A DNA stretch of 64,000 bases from Streptomyces longispororuber (GCF_014656095.1 NZ_BNBT01000006.1:1-64000), one strand, 5' to 3'. Positions 1 through 10,438 are shown, counted from the stretch's first letter. Translations and numbers: made by a program. The notes: generated by a model from the letters alone, not told the origin.

Positions 1-1
1 C

Positions 2-100
2 GGGCCCGCGGCGCCGCGCCCGCCCGCCGCGCCGGGTGGTGGCTCCCGGCCCGCCTCCGCCCCCTCCGCGCAGCCCGCTCCCACGACCTCCGGCAGGTGA
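2..100 (+). CDS. ftsL: Cell division protein FtsL, C-terminal fragment
   Basis: Only the last 32 codons are visible. The frame ends at TGA 98-100, five bases before the ftsI start, and encodes a low-complexity Pro/Ala/Ser tail ending PAPTTSGR. FtsL is a short bitopic divisome protein that works with FtsQ and DivIC, and streptomycete FtsL proteins carry a Pro/Ala-rich C-terminal extension of this kind. The call rests on that tail and on the invariant position before ftsI. Another open frame ends at TAA 103-105, but its Arg/Leu-rich translation fits FtsL less well. Confidence 0.6.
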   Translation, partial: GPAAPRPPAAPGGGSRPASAPSAQPAPTTSGR

Positions 101-105
101 CGTAA

Positions 106-2193
106 GTGACGGACCGACAGCCGACGCCGCGGCGTCGCGTCCCGAACCCCGCCCGGCCCGTCCGGCCCGGCGGCAACGACAGGAACGCCGGCAACGGCAG
201 GAACGCCGGAACCGGCAGGAACACCGGGAACACCGCAAGCGCCGGGAACGGCGCCCCCCGCCGCCCGCGCCAGGGCTCCCGTCCCCCCGGCCGCGGCCCG
301 CGCCCCGCCCCCGGCCGGCCCAAGCCGCTGCGCCTGGGCAGCCCCCGGCCCCGGCTGCGGCTGATCAGCCTCGTCCTCACCCTGGTGATGCTGGCCTTCG
401 TGGTGCGGCTCTTCCAGGTCCAGGCCGTCGACGCCGACGCGTACGCCGCCAAGGCCGGGAAGAACCGGTACTCCACCCACAAGATCGCCGCCGAGCGCGG
501 GGCCATCACCGACCGCAAGGGCGTCGAGCTGGCCACCAGCGTGGACGCGTACGACATCACGGCCGACCCGACGCTGTTCACGCGCGAGGAGACGAAGGTC
601 AAGGACGCGCCCGAGCAGGCCGCCGCGCTGATCGCGCCGATCCTCGACGAGGACGCCGACGCCGTCGCCAAGAAGCTCAGGACACCCGGCACCCGCTTCA
701 CGCTCCTCGCGCGGCGCGCCACGCCGCAGGTGTGGAAGCAGATCAAGGACCTGCGCGCCACGCTCGCCGAGAAGGCCGAGGCCGACCCCAAGGCGGCGAA
801 CGTCCTCGCGGGCGTCATGGCCGTGCCCACCAGCAAGCGCGTGTACCCCAACGGCGACCTGGCCGCCGGGATACTGGGCTGGGTCAACGCCGACGGCAAG
901 GGCGGCGGCGGGGTCGAGCGGCAGCTCGACAAGGACCTCGCGGGCAAGCGCGGCGAGATCCGCTACGCGCAGTCCGGCGGCCGCCAGGTGCCGACCGCGG
1001 GCTCCAACGAGAAGCCCGCCGTGCCCGGCTCGGACGTCGAGCTGACCATCGACCGCGACATCCAGTGGGCCGCCCAGGACGCCATCGCCGAGCAGGTCAG
1101 GAAGTCCGACGCGGACCGCGGCTACGTCATCGTGCAGGACACCCGCACCGGCGAGGTCCTCGCCATGGCCAACGCCCCCGGCTTCGACCCCAACGACCTG
1201 TCGGCCGCCGCGAGCACCAGCCTCGGCAACGCGGCCGTGCAGGACGCCTACGAACCCGGCTCCACCGCCAAGGTCATGTCGATGGCCGCCGTCCTGGAGG
1301 AGAACGCGGCGACCCCCCACACCCGGGTCACCGTCCCCAACCGGCTGCACCGCGGCGACCGGCTCTTCCAGGACGACATCGACCACCCGACCTGGTACCT
1401 CACGCTCAACGGCGTCCTCGCCAAGTCCAGCAACATCGGCACCATCCTCGCCACCGGCGAACTCGGCGACACCCAGAAGCAGGCCAACAAGGTCCTCTAC
1501 TCGTACCTGCGCAAGTTCGGCCTCGGAAAGCCCAGCGGGCTCGGGTTCCCCGGCGAGACCAAGGGCATCCTCGCGCCGCCCGACAAGTGGTCCACGTCGC
1601 AGCAGTTCACCATCCCCTTCGGCCAGGGCGTCTCCATCAACGCCATGCAGGCGGCCTCCGTCTACTCGACCATCGCCAACGGCGGCGTCCGCGTCGAGCC
1701 CACGCTGGTGCGCGGCACCAAGGGCCCCGACGGCCGCTTCACGCCCGCCCCCGCGCCCCGCACGTCCCGCGTCGTCAGCCAGAAGACCGCGCGGACCGTG
1801 GCGCGGATGCTGGAGTCCGTCGTCGACGACGAGGAAGGCACCGGGACCAAGGCGCGCATCCCCGGCTACCGCGTCGCGGGCAAGACCGGCACCGCCAACC
1901 GCGTCGACCCGCGGACCGGCCGCTACCACGGCTACACCTCCTCCTTCGCCGGCTTCGCGCCCGCCGACAAGCCGCGCGTCACCGTCTACTGCGTCATCCA
2001 GAACGCCAAGCGGGGCAGCTACTTCGGCGGCCAGATCTGCGGCCCCGTCTACAAGCAGGTCATGCAGTTCGCCCTCAAGACGCTCCAGGTGCCGCCCACC
2101 GGCGGCGCCCCCGCGCGCCTGCCGGTCACCTTCAACCCGGGGCAGCCGGAGACCCCAGGACGCCCCGCCGGGTCGGGCACGCCCCGGCGCTGA
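106..2193 (+). CDS. ftsI: Penicillin-binding protein 3, septal transpeptidase FtsI
   Basis: Class B PBP of 695 aa that cross-links septal peptidoglycan. A basic, Asn/Gly/Pro-rich cytoplasmic tail (about residues 1-80) precedes one membrane segment (about 85-103), a PBP dimerisation domain and a transpeptidase domain. The three active-site motifs are visible: STAK with Ser386 as acylated nucleophile, SSN at 441-443, and KTGT at 593-596. Translation starts at GTG 106, just after the ftsL stop. It heads the run of mur genes and partners FtsW, encoded further downstream. The Asn/Gly repeats near residues 25-50 look like low-complexity slippage products. Confidence 0.95.
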   Translation: MTDRQPTPRRRVPNPARPVRPGGNDRNAGNGRNAGTGRNTGNTASAGNGAPRRPRQGSRPPGRGPRPAPGRPKPLRLGSPRPRLRLISLVLTLVMLAFVVRLFQVQAVDADAYAAKAGKNRYSTHKIAAERGAITDRKGVELATSVDAYDITADPTLFTREETKVKDAPEQAAALIAPILDEDADAVAKKLRTPGTRFTLLARRATPQVWKQIKDLRATLAEKAEADPKAANVLAGVMAVPTSKRVYPNGDLAAGILGWVNADGKGGGGVERQLDKDLAGKRGEIRYAQSGGRQVPTAGSNEKPAVPGSDVELTIDRDIQWAAQDAIAEQVRKSDADRGYVIVQDTRTGEVLAMANAPGFDPNDLSAAASTSLGNAAVQDAYEPGSTAKVMSMAAVLEENAATPHTRVTVPNRLHRGDRLFQDDIDHPTWYLTLNGVLAKSSNIGTILATGELGDTQKQANKVLYSYLRKFGLGKPSGLGFPGETKGILAPPDKWSTSQQFTIPFGQGVSINAMQAASVYSTIANGGVRVEPTLVRGTKGPDGRFTPAPAPRTSRVVSQKTARTVARMLESVVDDEEGTGTKARIPGYRVAGKTGTANRVDPRTGRYHGYTSSFAGFAPADKPRVTVYCVIQNAKRGSYFGGQICGPVYKQVMQFALKTLQVPPTGGAPARLPVTFNPGQPETPGRPAGSGTPRR

Positions 2194-2205
2194 CCAGGAA
2201 CCACC

Positions 2206-3882
2206 GTGACGACGATCACCCCTGATCCGGGGAACCGCACCGCCGGGGCCCTCCCTTTTGGCCCCAGCGGGGGTGCGCCCGGTACGCTCACCGCCGTGCC
2301 ACACGCTGATCAGTCCCAAACCACCCAGAAGGACGCTCCCGTGACCCATCCGGGACCGCCGAGGCCGGCCCAGGTCTCCGCCACCCCCCTCGCGGAGCTC
2401 GCCGATCAGCTAGGGGCCGCGGTCCCGGGCACCGCGCCGGGTGCCCCGTCACCAGGCACGCCCGTCACGGGCATCACCCACGACTCGCGCGCGGTGCGCC
2501 CCGGCGACATCTACGCCGCGCTGCCCGGCGCCCGCGCGCACGGCGCCGACTTCGTCGCCCAGGCCGCCGACCTCGGCGCCGCCGCCGTCCTGACCGACCC
2601 CACGGGCGCCGAGCGCGCCGCCGCCACCGGCCTGCCGGTCCTGGTCGTCGACGACCCGCGCGGCAGCATGGGCGAACTGGCCGCAACGGTCTACGGCCAC
2701 CCCGGCCGCGACCTGCTCCAGATCGGCATCACCGGTACGTCGGGCAAGACCACCACCGCGTACCTCATCGAGGGCGGCCTGCGCCAGGTGCGCAGCACCG
2801 GTCTCATCGGCACCGTCGAGATGCGCATCGGCGACGAGCGCATCAAGTCCGAGCGCACCACGCCCGAAGCCACCGACCTGCAGGCGCTGTTCGCGGTGAT
2901 GCGCGAGCGCGGCGTCCAGGCCGTCGCCATGGAGGTGTCCAGCCACGCCCTGGTCCTCGGCCGCGTGGACGGCTGCGTCTTCGACGTCGCCGTGTTCAAC
3001 AACCTCAGCCCGGAGCACATGGAGTTCCACTCCGGCATGGAGGACTACTTCCGGGCCAAGGCGCAGCTCTTCACCGCGCGCCGCGCCCGGCTCGGCGTCG
3101 TCAACTACGACGACGAGTACGGCCGCAGGCTCCTGACCGAGTCCGAGGTGCCGGTCACCAGCTTCTCCGCCGAGGGCCACCCGGACGCCGACTGGCGCGC
3201 CGAGGACGTCGAAGTGGGGCCGCTCGACTCCACGTTCACGGCCGTCGGCCCCAAGGGCGAGCGGATCGCCGCGAAGTCCCCGCTCGCGGGCCCCTTCAAC
3301 GTCGCCAACACGCTCGCCGCGATCGTCGCGCTCGCCGTCGCCGGGATCGACCCCCAGCAGGCCGCCGACGGCATCGCCGCGGTGCCCGGCGTCCCCGGCC
3401 GCCTGGAGCGCGTCGACGCGGGCCAGGACTACCTCGCGGTCGTCGACTACGCCCACAAGACGGACGCCGTCGAATCGGTCCTGCGCGCCCTGCGCAAGGT
3501 CACCGAGGGCAAGCTGCACATCGTGCTCGGCTGCGGCGGCGACCGCGACACGACCAAGCGGATGCCGATGGGTGCCGCGGCCGCCCGGTTCGCCGACACG
3601 GCCATCCTCACCTCTGACAACCCCCGCTCCGAGGACCCCTTGGCGATCCTCGCCACCATGCTCGCGGGCGCCGCCGAGGTGCCCGCCCACGAGCGCGGCG
3701 AGGTCGCCGTCTTCGAGGACCGGGCCGCCGCGATCGCCGCGGCCGTCGCCCGCGCCGAGCCCGGTGACACCGTCCTCGTCGCCGGCAAGGGCCACGAGCA
3801 GGGCCAGGACATCGCCGGGGTGGTCCGTCCCTTCGACGACCGCCAGGTGCTTCGCGAAGCTATCCAGCAAACCCAGGGATGA
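2206..3882 (+). CDS. murE: UDP-MurNAc-L-Ala-D-Glu:diaminopimelate ligase
   Basis: ATP-dependent ligase adding diaminopimelate to the UDP-muramyl dipeptide in the cytoplasm. It shows the Mur ligase N domain, the ATP-binding loop TGTSGKTT (Lys181), the central domain and the C domain. The DNPR motif (471-474) is the diaminopimelate-recognition signature; streptomycetes use the LL isomer. The start is uncertain. GTG 2206 has a weak AGGA upstream and gives 558 aa, which includes a ~45-residue poorly structured N-terminal extension. GTG 2341 has a good GAAGGA ribosome site, and a TACGCT hexamer lies before GTG 2296, so a shorter protein is possible. Confidence 0.93.
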   Translation: MTTITPDPGNRTAGALPFGPSGGAPGTLTAVPHADQSQTTQKDAPVTHPGPPRPAQVSATPLAELADQLGAAVPGTAPGAPSPGTPVTGITHDSRAVRPGDIYAALPGARAHGADFVAQAADLGAAAVLTDPTGAERAAATGLPVLVVDDPRGSMGELAATVYGHPGRDLLQIGITGTSGKTTTAYLIEGGLRQVRSTGLIGTVEMRIGDERIKSERTTPEATDLQALFAVMRERGVQAVAMEVSSHALVLGRVDGCVFDVAVFNNLSPEHMEFHSGMEDYFRAKAQLFTARRARLGVVNYDDEYGRRLLTESEVPVTSFSAEGHPDADWRAEDVEVGPLDSTFTAVGPKGERIAAKSPLAGPFNVANTLAAIVALAVAGIDPQQAADGIAAVPGVPGRLERVDAGQDYLAVVDYAHKTDAVESVLRALRKVTEGKLHIVLGCGGDRDTTKRMPMGAAAARFADTAILTSDNPRSEDPLAILATMLAGAAEVPAHERGEVAVFEDRAAAIAAAVARAEPGDTVLVAGKGHEQGQDIAGVVRPFDDRQVLREAIQQTQG

Positions 3883-3886
3883 AGTT

Positions 3887-5317
3887 GTGATCGCCCTCTC
3901 CCTCGCCGAGATCGCCACCGTCGTCGGCGGGCAGACGTACGACATACCGGATCCGTCCGTCCAGGTCACCGCGCCGGTCGTGCGGGACTCCCGTGAGGTC
4001 GAGCCCGGCGGCCTGTTCGCCGCGTTCGCCGGCGAGCGGGTCGACGGCCACGACTACGCGGCCCAGGTCGTCGAGGCGGGCGCCGTGGCCGTCCTCGCGA
4101 CCCGGCCCGTCGGCGTGCCCGCCATCGTGGTCGAGGACGTACCGGCGGCGCTCGGCGCGCTCGCCCGGCACGTCGTCGCCCGCCTCGGCGCCACCCTCGT
4201 GGCCCTGACCGGCTCCGCGGGCAAGACCAGCACCAAGGACCTGATCGCCCAGGTGCTCCAGCGCCACGCGCCGACGGTGTGGACGCCGGGCTCGCTCAAC
4301 AACGAGATCGGGCTGCCGCTCACCGCGCTGTCCGCCACCGAGGAGACCCGGTACCTCGTCCTGGAGATGGGCGCGCGCGGCATCGGCCACATCCGGTACC
4401 TGACGGAGCTCACGCCGCCGAAGGTCGGCCTCGTCCTGAACGTCGGCACCGCCCACATCGGCGAGTTCGGCGGCCGGGAGCAGATCGCACAAGCAAAGGG
4501 TGAGCTGGTCGAGAGCCTGCCGGCGGACGGCACCGCGATCCTCAACGCCGACGACCCGCTCGTGCGCGCGATGGCCACCCGTACGAAGGCCCGCGTGCTG
4601 CTCTTCGGCGAGGCCGACGACGCCGACGTACGCGCCGAGAATGTCCGGCTCACGTCGATCGGACAGCCGACCTTCACGCTGCACACACCCTCCGGGTGCA
4701 GCGACGTACGGCTGCGCCTGTACGGTGAGCACCACGTGTCGAACGCGCTCGCCGCGGCCGCCGTCGCCCATGACCTAGGCATGTCCGTGGACGAGATCGC
4801 CCTCGCGCTCTCCGAGGCGGGCACGCTGTCCCGCTGGCGGATGGAGGTCACCGAGCGCCCGGACGGCGTGACGGTCGTCAACGACGCCTACAACGCGAAC
4901 CCCGAATCCATGCGCGCCGCCCTGCGCGCGCTGGCCGCCATGGGCCAGGCCGCGCAGGCGCGGGGGGGACGCACGTGGGCGGTGCTCGGCCACATGGCCG
5001 AGCTCGGGGACGAGGGGCTCGCCGAGCACGACGCGGTCGGACGACTTGCCGTCCGGCTGAACGTGAACAAGCTCGTGGCAGTCGGGGGCAGGGAAGCGTC
5101 CTGGCTCCAACTGGGCGCATACAACGAGGGTTCGTGGGGTGAGGAGTCGGTGCACGTGTCCGACGCACAGGCGGCGGTCGACCTGCTGCGCAGCGAGCTG
5201 CGCCCAGGAGACGTCGTGCTGGTGAAGGCGTCCAGATCGGTGGGCCTGGAGAAGGTCGCGCAGGCTCTCGTGGCCGACGCCGCCGGCGCCGCGACGGGTG
5301 GAGTTGACGCCCGATGA
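3887..5317 (+). CDS. murF: UDP-MurNAc-tripeptide:D-Ala-D-Ala ligase
   Basis: Completes the soluble peptidoglycan precursor by joining D-Ala-D-Ala to UDP-MurNAc-tripeptide. The 476-aa protein has the Mur ligase N domain, the P-loop [11 protein letters not shown] around Lys113, and a C domain. GTG 3887 was chosen because it lies four bases after the murE stop with AGGGATGA upstream, and homology begins there. The open frame extends further upstream inside murE, but that part is non-coding shadow. The stop overlaps the mraY start (ATGA), so the two genes are probably translationally coupled. Confidence 0.94.
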   Translation: MIALSLAEIATVVGGQTYDIPDPSVQVTAPVVRDSREVEPGGLFAAFAGERVDGHDYAAQVVEAGAVAVLATRPVGVPAIVVEDVPAALGALARHVVARLGATLVALTGSAGKTSTKDLIAQVLQRHAPTVWTPGSLNNEIGLPLTALSATEETRYLVLEMGARGIGHIRYLTELTPPKVGLVLNVGTAHIGEFGGREQIAQAKGELVESLPADGTAILNADDPLVRAMATRTKARVLLFGEADDADVRAENVRLTSIGQPTFTLHTPSGCSDVRLRLYGEHHVSNALAAAAVAHDLGMSVDEIALALSEAGTLSRWRMEVTERPDGVTVVNDAYNANPESMRAALRALAAMGQAAQARGGRTWAVLGHMAELGDEGLAEHDAVGRLAVRLNVNKLVAVGGREASWLQLGAYNEGSWGEESVHVSDAQAAVDLLRSELRPGDVVLVKASRSVGLEKVAQALVADAAGAATGGVDAR

Positions 5318-6387
5318 TGAAGCAGATCCTCTTCGCGGGTGTGATCGGTCTGTTCCTGACCCTGGTCGGGACGCCCCTGCTGATCAAGCTGCTCGCCCGC
5401 AAGGGCTACGGCCAGTACATCCGCGACGACGGCCCGCGCGAGCACCACAGCAAGCGCGGTACGCCGACCATGGGTGGTATCGCCTTCATCCTGGCGACGC
5501 TCATCGCGTACTTCCTCAGCAAGATCATCACGGGTGCCGAGCCCACCATCTCGGGCCTGCTCGTGCTCGGCCTGATGGCGGGCATGGGCCTGGTCGGCTT
5601 CCTCGACGACTACATCAAGATCGTCAAGCGGCGGTCGCTCGGCCTGCGCGCCAAGGCGAAGATGGCCGGACAGCTCATCGTCGGCATCGCCTTCGCCGTC
5701 ATCTCGCTGCAGTTCGCCGACGGCCGCGGCCAGACCCCGGCGTCCACGAAGCTGTCGTTCGTCGAGGACTTCGGCTGGTCGATCGGCCCGGTTCTGTTCG
5801 TCGTCTGGGCGCTGTTCATGATCCTGGCGATGTCCAACGGCGTGAACCTCACCGACGGCCTCGACGGCCTCGCCACCGGCGCCTCCGTGATGGTCTTCGG
5901 CGCGTACACGTTCATCGGCGTCTGGCAGTTCCAGGAGTCCTGCGCCAACGCCCAGGACCTGACCAACCCGGCCGCCTGCTTCGAGGTCAGGGACCCGCTC
6001 GACCTGGCCGTCGTGGCCTCCGCGCTGATGGGCGCCTGCTTCGGCTTCCTGTGGTGGAACACCTCGCCCGCCAAGATCTTCATGGGTGACACCGGCTCCC
6101 TCGCCCTCGGCGGCGCCCTCGCCGGCCTCGCCATCTGCTCCCGCACGGAGCTGCTGCTCGCCCTGCTCGGCGGCCTCTTCGTCCTCATCACCATGTCGGT
6201 GGTCATCCAGGTCGGCTCCTTCCGCCTGACCGGGAAGCGCGTCTTCCGCATGGCCCCGCTCCAGCACCACTTCGAACTCAAGGGGTGGTCCGAGGTCCTT
6301 GTCGTGGTCCGCTTCTGGATCATCCAGGGCATGTGCGTCATCGTCGGCCTCGGCCTCTTCTACGCCGGATGGGCAGCCAAGAAGTGA
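5314..6387 (+). CDS. mraY: Phospho-MurNAc-pentapeptide transferase
   Basis: Integral membrane enzyme that transfers phospho-MurNAc-pentapeptide to undecaprenyl phosphate, making lipid I. The 357-aa protein has about ten hydrophobic segments. Family motifs on cytoplasmic loops are intact: the DDYIK aspartates, [16 protein letters not shown], and the HHFE histidines near residue 310. The ATG overlaps the murF stop, and the end overlaps the murD start region. Its product is the substrate of MurG, encoded downstream, which makes lipid II. Confidence 0.96.
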   Translation: MMKQILFAGVIGLFLTLVGTPLLIKLLARKGYGQYIRDDGPREHHSKRGTPTMGGIAFILATLIAYFLSKIITGAEPTISGLLVLGLMAGMGLVGFLDDYIKIVKRRSLGLRAKAKMAGQLIVGIAFAVISLQFADGRGQTPASTKLSFVEDFGWSIGPVLFVVWALFMILAMSNGVNLTDGLDGLATGASVMVFGAYTFIGVWQFQESCANAQDLTNPAACFEVRDPLDLAVVASALMGACFGFLWWNTSPAKIFMGDTGSLALGGALAGLAICSRTELLLALLGGLFVLITMSVVIQVGSFRLTGKRVFRMAPLQHHFELKGWSEVLVVVRFWIIQGMCVIVGLGLFYAGWAAKK

Positions 6388-7886
6388 GCGAATCGCAGGA
6401 CGCGTGGGGCGTGCCGGACACCGAGGCCTCCTGGAAGGGCCTGCGCGTCACCGTCGCCGGCCTCGGCGTCAGCGGCGTCAGCGCCGCCCGCGCCCTCGCG
6501 GGCCTGGGCGCCGTGGTGACCGTCGTGGACGGCGGCTCGGGCCCGGCCCTCGAAGCACGGGCCGCCGAGCTGGCCGAAGCGGGCGTCGCCGTGCGCCTCG
6601 GGGACGCCGAAACCCTGCCCGAGGGCACCGGCCTCGTCGTCACCTCGCCGGGGTGGAAGCCGGACAGCCCGCTGTTCGCGGCCGCCGCCGCGGCGGGCGT
6701 GGACGTCATCGGCGACGTGGAGGTCGCCTGGCGCCTGCGCGGCCCCGGCGCGGCCCCCTGGCTGGCGGTCACCGGCACCAACGGCAAGACCACCACCACG
6801 CGGATGCTGGCCTCGATCCTGAGCGCCGCGGGCCTGCGCACCGCCGCCGTCGGCAACATCGGCACGCCGATCGTCGACGTGATCCTGGAGGACCGGGCGG
6901 CGCGCGCTGCCCGCGCGTCCGAAGGCACCGGCGGGCAGCCGGCCGGCGAGCCCTACGACGTCCTCGCCGTCGAGCTCTCCAGCTACCAGCTCCACTGGGC
7001 GCCCTCCCTGCGCGCCCACTCCGCGGCCGTGCTGAACCTCGCCCCCGACCACCTCGACTGGCACGGCTCCATGGAGGCGTACGCCGCCGACAAGGGCCGG
7101 ATCTACGAGGGCAACCAGGTCGCCTGCGTCTACAACGTGGCCGACGCGCGCACCGAGGACCTGGTCCGCGAGGCCGACGTCGAGGAGGGCTGCCGGGCCA
7201 TCGGCTTCACGCTGGGCACCCCCGCCCCCTCGCAACTCGGCGTCGTCGAGGGCATCCTGGTGGACCGTGCCTTCGTACCGGACCGCCAGAAGCAGGCCCA
7301 GGAGCTCGCCGAGGTCTCCGACGTCCAGCCGCCGGCCCCGCACAACATCGCCAACGCCCTCGCCGCGGCGGCGCTCGCCCGGGCCTTCGGCGTGGCCCCG
7401 GCGGCCGTCCGCGACGGCCTGCGGGCCTTCCGCCCGGACGCCCACCGCATCGAGCACGTCGCGGACGTCGCCGGAGTCGCCTACGTCGACGACTCCAAGG
7501 CCACCAACACCCACGCGGCCGAGGCCTCGTTGGCGGCCTACGAGTCGATCGTGTGGATCGCGGGCGGCCTCGCCAAGGGCGCGACGTTCGACGAGCTGGT
7601 CGCCGCGTCGGCGAAGCGGCTGCGCGGCGCCGTCCTGATCGGCGCCGACCGCGCGCTGATCAGGGAAGCCCTCGCGCGACACGCGCCGGAAGTACCCGTC
7701 GTCGACCTCGACCGGACCGACACTGGGGCGATGGCCGAGGCGGTACGCCAGGCGGCACGGCTCGCGACGCCGGGGGACACCGTCCTGATGGCTCCGGCCT
7801 GCGCGTCGATGGACATGTTCACCAACTACAACCAACGTGGTGACGCGTTCGCGGAGGCGGTCCGCGAACTCGGCGCGAGCGCCTGA
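6369..7886 (+). CDS. murD: UDP-N-acetylmuramoyl-L-alanine:D-glutamate ligase
   Basis: Adds D-glutamate to UDP-MurNAc-L-Ala. The N-terminal nucleotide-binding fold (VAGLGVSG) is followed by the ATP-binding loop [11 protein letters not shown] with Lys140, and by central and C-terminal Mur ligase domains. Two starts are plausible. ATG 6369 overlaps mraY by 19 bases and gives MGSQEV. GTG 6384 forms a GTGA overlap with the mraY stop. I use 6369 (505 aa) because the GSQEV peptide resembles streptomycete homologues as I remember them. Neither start has a strong ribosome site, so expression probably depends on coupling to mraY. Confidence 0.93.
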   Translation: MGSQEVSESQDAWGVPDTEASWKGLRVTVAGLGVSGVSAARALAGLGAVVTVVDGGSGPALEARAAELAEAGVAVRLGDAETLPEGTGLVVTSPGWKPDSPLFAAAAAAGVDVIGDVEVAWRLRGPGAAPWLAVTGTNGKTTTTRMLASILSAAGLRTAAVGNIGTPIVDVILEDRAARAARASEGTGGQPAGEPYDVLAVELSSYQLHWAPSLRAHSAAVLNLAPDHLDWHGSMEAYAADKGRIYEGNQVACVYNVADARTEDLVREADVEEGCRAIGFTLGTPAPSQLGVVEGILVDRAFVPDRQKQAQELAEVSDVQPPAPHNIANALAAAALARAFGVAPAAVRDGLRAFRPDAHRIEHVADVAGVAYVDDSKATNTHAAEASLAAYESIVWIAGGLAKGATFDELVAASAKRLRGAVLIGADRALIREALARHAPEVPVVDLDRTDTGAMAEAVRQAARLATPGDTVLMAPACASMDMFTNYNQRGDAFAEAVRELGASA

Positions 7887-7941
7887 CACGGACCCGGGAA
7901 GGGCGCCGGCGCCAGGCACCCGGCACCGTGGAGGAGGGCAC

Positions 7942-8004
7942 GTGACAGCGTCGCAGCGGCGGGGTACGCGGGTACGGCCGCACACCGGGCCGGAGGGCTC
8001 CTGA
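7942..8004 (+). CDS. Putative 20-codon micro-ORF coupled to ftsW
   Basis: A 20-codon frame starts at GTG 7942 behind a near-ideal GGAGGAGG Shine-Dalgarno (7930-7937). Its TGA (8002-8004) overlaps the ftsW ATG as TGATG. The peptide would be Arg/Thr/Gly-rich with no known domain. ftsW itself has no clear ribosome site, so this frame may deliver ribosomes to ftsW by termination-reinitiation. Alternatively it is the remnant of a longer basic FtsW N-terminus shifted out of frame. The ribosome site and overlap are seen directly; the function is inferred. Confidence 0.4.
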   Translation: MTASQRRGTRVRPHTGPEGS

Positions 8005-9323
8005 TGGCCGGGCGCGCGCCGGTCCGTACGCCCAGGGCACCGCGTACGCCGAAGCGCCCCGGGCGCCCGCGCACCCCGGTGGTGCGGGAGAACCCCGCCC
8101 GGCGCCTGGTCGACCGGGTCCGCCGGGCCTGGGACCGGCCGCTGACCGCGTACTACCTGATCTTCGGCGCCAGCCTGCTGATCACCGCGCTCGGCCTGGT
8201 GATGGTCTACTCGGCCTCGATGATCCAGGCGCTCCAGCTCAACCTGGCGGCCTCGTACTTCTTCCGCAAGCAGTTCGTCGCCGCCGTCCTCGGCGCCGTG
8301 CTGCTGCTCGTCGCCATGCGGATGCCCATCAAGCTGCACCGGGCGCTGTCCTACCCGATCCTCGCCGTCTCCGTCTTCCTCATGGTCCTCGTCCAGGTCC
8401 CCGGGATAGGGCGCAGCGTCAACGGCAACCAGAACTGGATCTACCTGGGCGGCCCCTTCCAGCTCCAGCCCAGCGAGTTCGGCAAGCTGGCCCTCGTCCT
8501 GTGGGGCGCCGACCTGCTGGCCCGCAAGCAGGACAAGCGGCTGCTGACCCAGTGGAAGCACATGCTGGTGCCGCTCGTCCCGGTCACCTTCATGCTGCTC
8601 GGCCTCATCATGCTCGGCGGCGACATGGGGACCGCGATCATCCTCACGGCGATCCTCTTCGGCCTGCTCTGGCTGGCCGGTGCGCCGACGCGGCTCTTCG
8701 CGGGCGTGCTGAGCGTCGCCGCCGTGCTCGGTGTGATCCTCATCAAGACGAGCCCCAACCGCATGGCGCGGCTGCAGTGCATCGGCGCCACCGAGCCGGG
8801 GCCCGGCGACTCCTGCTGGCAGGCCGTGCACGGCATCTACGCCCTCGCCTCGGGCGGATTCTTCGGTTCCGGTCTGGGCGCGAGTGTGGAAAAATGGGGT
8901 CAACTGCCCGAACCGCACACGGACTTCATCTTCGCCATCACCGGCGAGGAACTCGGTCTTGCGGGGACACTGTCGGTGCTCGCCCTGTTCGCGGCTCTAG
9001 GCTATGCGGGTATCCGCGTGGCCGGACGCACGGAGGACCCCTTCGTGAGGTATGCCGCGGGAGGCGTGACCACCTGGATCACGGCCCAGGCCGTGGTCAA
9101 CATCGGTGCGGTGCTCGGCCTGCTGCCGATCGCCGGTGTCCCGCTCCCGCTGTTCTCCTACGGGGGCTCGGCCCTGCTGCCGACCATGTTCGCCATCGGG
9201 CTCCTCATCGCCTTCGCGCGCGAGGAACCCGCGGCGAAGGCGGCCCTGGCCATGCGGCAACCTCGGGTGAGATGGAACACGATGCGACGGCGCGTCAAGG
9301 CGCGTTCGTCCGGAGAGCGGTGA
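8004..9323 (+). CDS. ftsW: Septal lipid II polymerase FtsW (SEDS family)
   Basis: SEDS glycosyltransferase of 439 aa that polymerises lipid II at the septum together with FtsI. An Arg/Pro-rich cytoplasmic tail of about 45 residues precedes roughly ten membrane segments. Family signatures include PFQLQPSEFGKLALVLW in the central region and the C-terminal PLPLFSYGGSALLPTM. ATG 8004 was chosen because it overlaps the upstream micro-ORF stop and no other in-frame start is better. It lies 117 bases after murD and six before murG. Confidence 0.94.
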   Translation: MAGRAPVRTPRAPRTPKRPGRPRTPVVRENPARRLVDRVRRAWDRPLTAYYLIFGASLLITALGLVMVYSASMIQALQLNLAASYFFRKQFVAAVLGAVLLLVAMRMPIKLHRALSYPILAVSVFLMVLVQVPGIGRSVNGNQNWIYLGGPFQLQPSEFGKLALVLWGADLLARKQDKRLLTQWKHMLVPLVPVTFMLLGLIMLGGDMGTAIILTAILFGLLWLAGAPTRLFAGVLSVAAVLGVILIKTSPNRMARLQCIGATEPGPGDSCWQAVHGIYALASGGFFGSGLGASVEKWGQLPEPHTDFIFAITGEELGLAGTLSVLALFAALGYAGIRVAGRTEDPFVRYAAGGVTTWITAQAVVNIGAVLGLLPIAGVPLPLFSYGGSALLPTMFAIGLLIAFAREEPAAKAALAMRQPRVRWNTMRRRVKARSSGER

Positions 9324-9329
9324 ATTTCG

Positions 9330-10424
9330 GTGCATGTCGTACTCGCCGGTGGGGGGACCGCCGGCCACATCGAGCCCGCGCTTGCCCTCGCAGACGCCCT
9401 GCGCAGGCAGGACCCGACCGTGGGCATCACGGCCCTCGGCACGGAGCGCGGCCTCGAGACCCGACTCGTTCCCGAGCGCGGTTACGAACTCGCCCTGATC
9501 CCCGCCGTGCCCCTGCCACGCAAGCCCACGCCGGAGCTGATCACCGTGCCCGGCCGGCTGCGCGGCACCATCAAGGCGGCCGAGCAGATCCTGGAGCGCA
9601 CCAAGGCGGACTGCGTCGTCGGCTTCGGCGGCTACGTGGCCCTGCCCGGCTACCTCGCGGCCAAGCGGGCCGGGGTGCCGATCGTCGTGCACGAGGCCAA
9701 CGCGCGCCCCGGCCTCGCCAACAAGATCGGCTCCCGGTACGCGGCCGCCGTCGCGGTCTCCACGCCGGACAGCAAGCTGCGCGGCTCGCGCTACATCGGC
9801 ATCCCGCTGCGGCGCGCCATCGCGATGCTGGACCGCGCCAAGGTCCGCCCCGAGGCGCGCGCCACGTTCGGGCTCGACCCGAACCTGCCCACGCTGCTCG
9901 TCTCCGGCGGCTCCCAGGGCGCGCGCCGCCTCAACGAGGTCATCCAGCAGGTCGCCCCGGTCCTCCAGCGCGCGGGCATCCAGATCCTGCACGCCGTCGG
10001 CCCGAAGAACGAATTGCCGTACGTCGAGAACATGCCCGGGATGCCCCCCTACATCCCGGTACCGTACGTGGACCGGATGGACCTCGCGTACGCCGCGGCC
10101 GACATGATGCTCTGCCGCGCGGGCGCGATGACCGTCGCCGAACTCTCCGCCGTCGGGCTCCCCGCCGCGTACGTGCCGCTGCCCATCGGCAACGGCGAAC
10201 AGCGGCTCAACGCCCAGCCGGTGGTCAAGGCGGGCGGCGGACTGCTGGTCGACGACGCGGAACTGACGCCCGAATGGGTCCAGTCCCAGGTGCTCCCCGT
10301 GCTCGCCGACCCGCACCGGCTGTACGAGATGTCCCGCGCCGCCTCGGAGTTCGGGCGCAGGGACGCCGACGACCTCCTGGTCACCATGGTGTACGAGGCG
10401 ATTGCGTCACGCCGCAGCGCGTGA
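9330..10424 (+). CDS. murG: UDP-GlcNAc:lipid I N-acetylglucosaminyltransferase
   Basis: Peripheral membrane GT28-family transferase converting lipid I to lipid II. The 364-aa protein has the N-terminal GGGTAGHIEPALA loop (7-19), which in MurG contacts the lipid-linked acceptor. In the C-terminal half it has the glycine-rich GGSQGARRLN and the donor-binding GAMTVAELSAVGLP region. GTG 9330 follows ftsW by six bases with GGAGAG upstream. The stop overlaps a possible ftsQ start (GTGA 10421). Confidence 0.95.
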   Translation: MHVVLAGGGTAGHIEPALALADALRRQDPTVGITALGTERGLETRLVPERGYELALIPAVPLPRKPTPELITVPGRLRGTIKAAEQILERTKADCVVGFGGYVALPGYLAAKRAGVPIVVHEANARPGLANKIGSRYAAAVAVSTPDSKLRGSRYIGIPLRRAIAMLDRAKVRPEARATFGLDPNLPTLLVSGGSQGARRLNEVIQQVAPVLQRAGIQILHAVGPKNELPYVENMPGMPPYIPVPYVDRMDLAYAAADMMLCRAGAMTVAELSAVGLPAAYVPLPIGNGEQRLNAQPVVKAGGGLLVDDAELTPEWVQSQVLPVLADPHRLYEMSRAASEFGRRDADDLLVTMVYEAIASRRSA

Positions 10425-10438
10425 GAAGGCAGGGGAGA

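Noticed and set aside
36..2225. 729-aa Arg/Pro-rich open frame over ftsI
   Set aside because: Shadow of ftsI in another frame; its composition (Arg, Pro, Gly, Gln) is the usual high-G+C artefact.
2449..3969. 506-aa minus-strand frame over murE
   Set aside because: Reverse-complement artefact of a real gene with clear catalytic motifs on the other strand.
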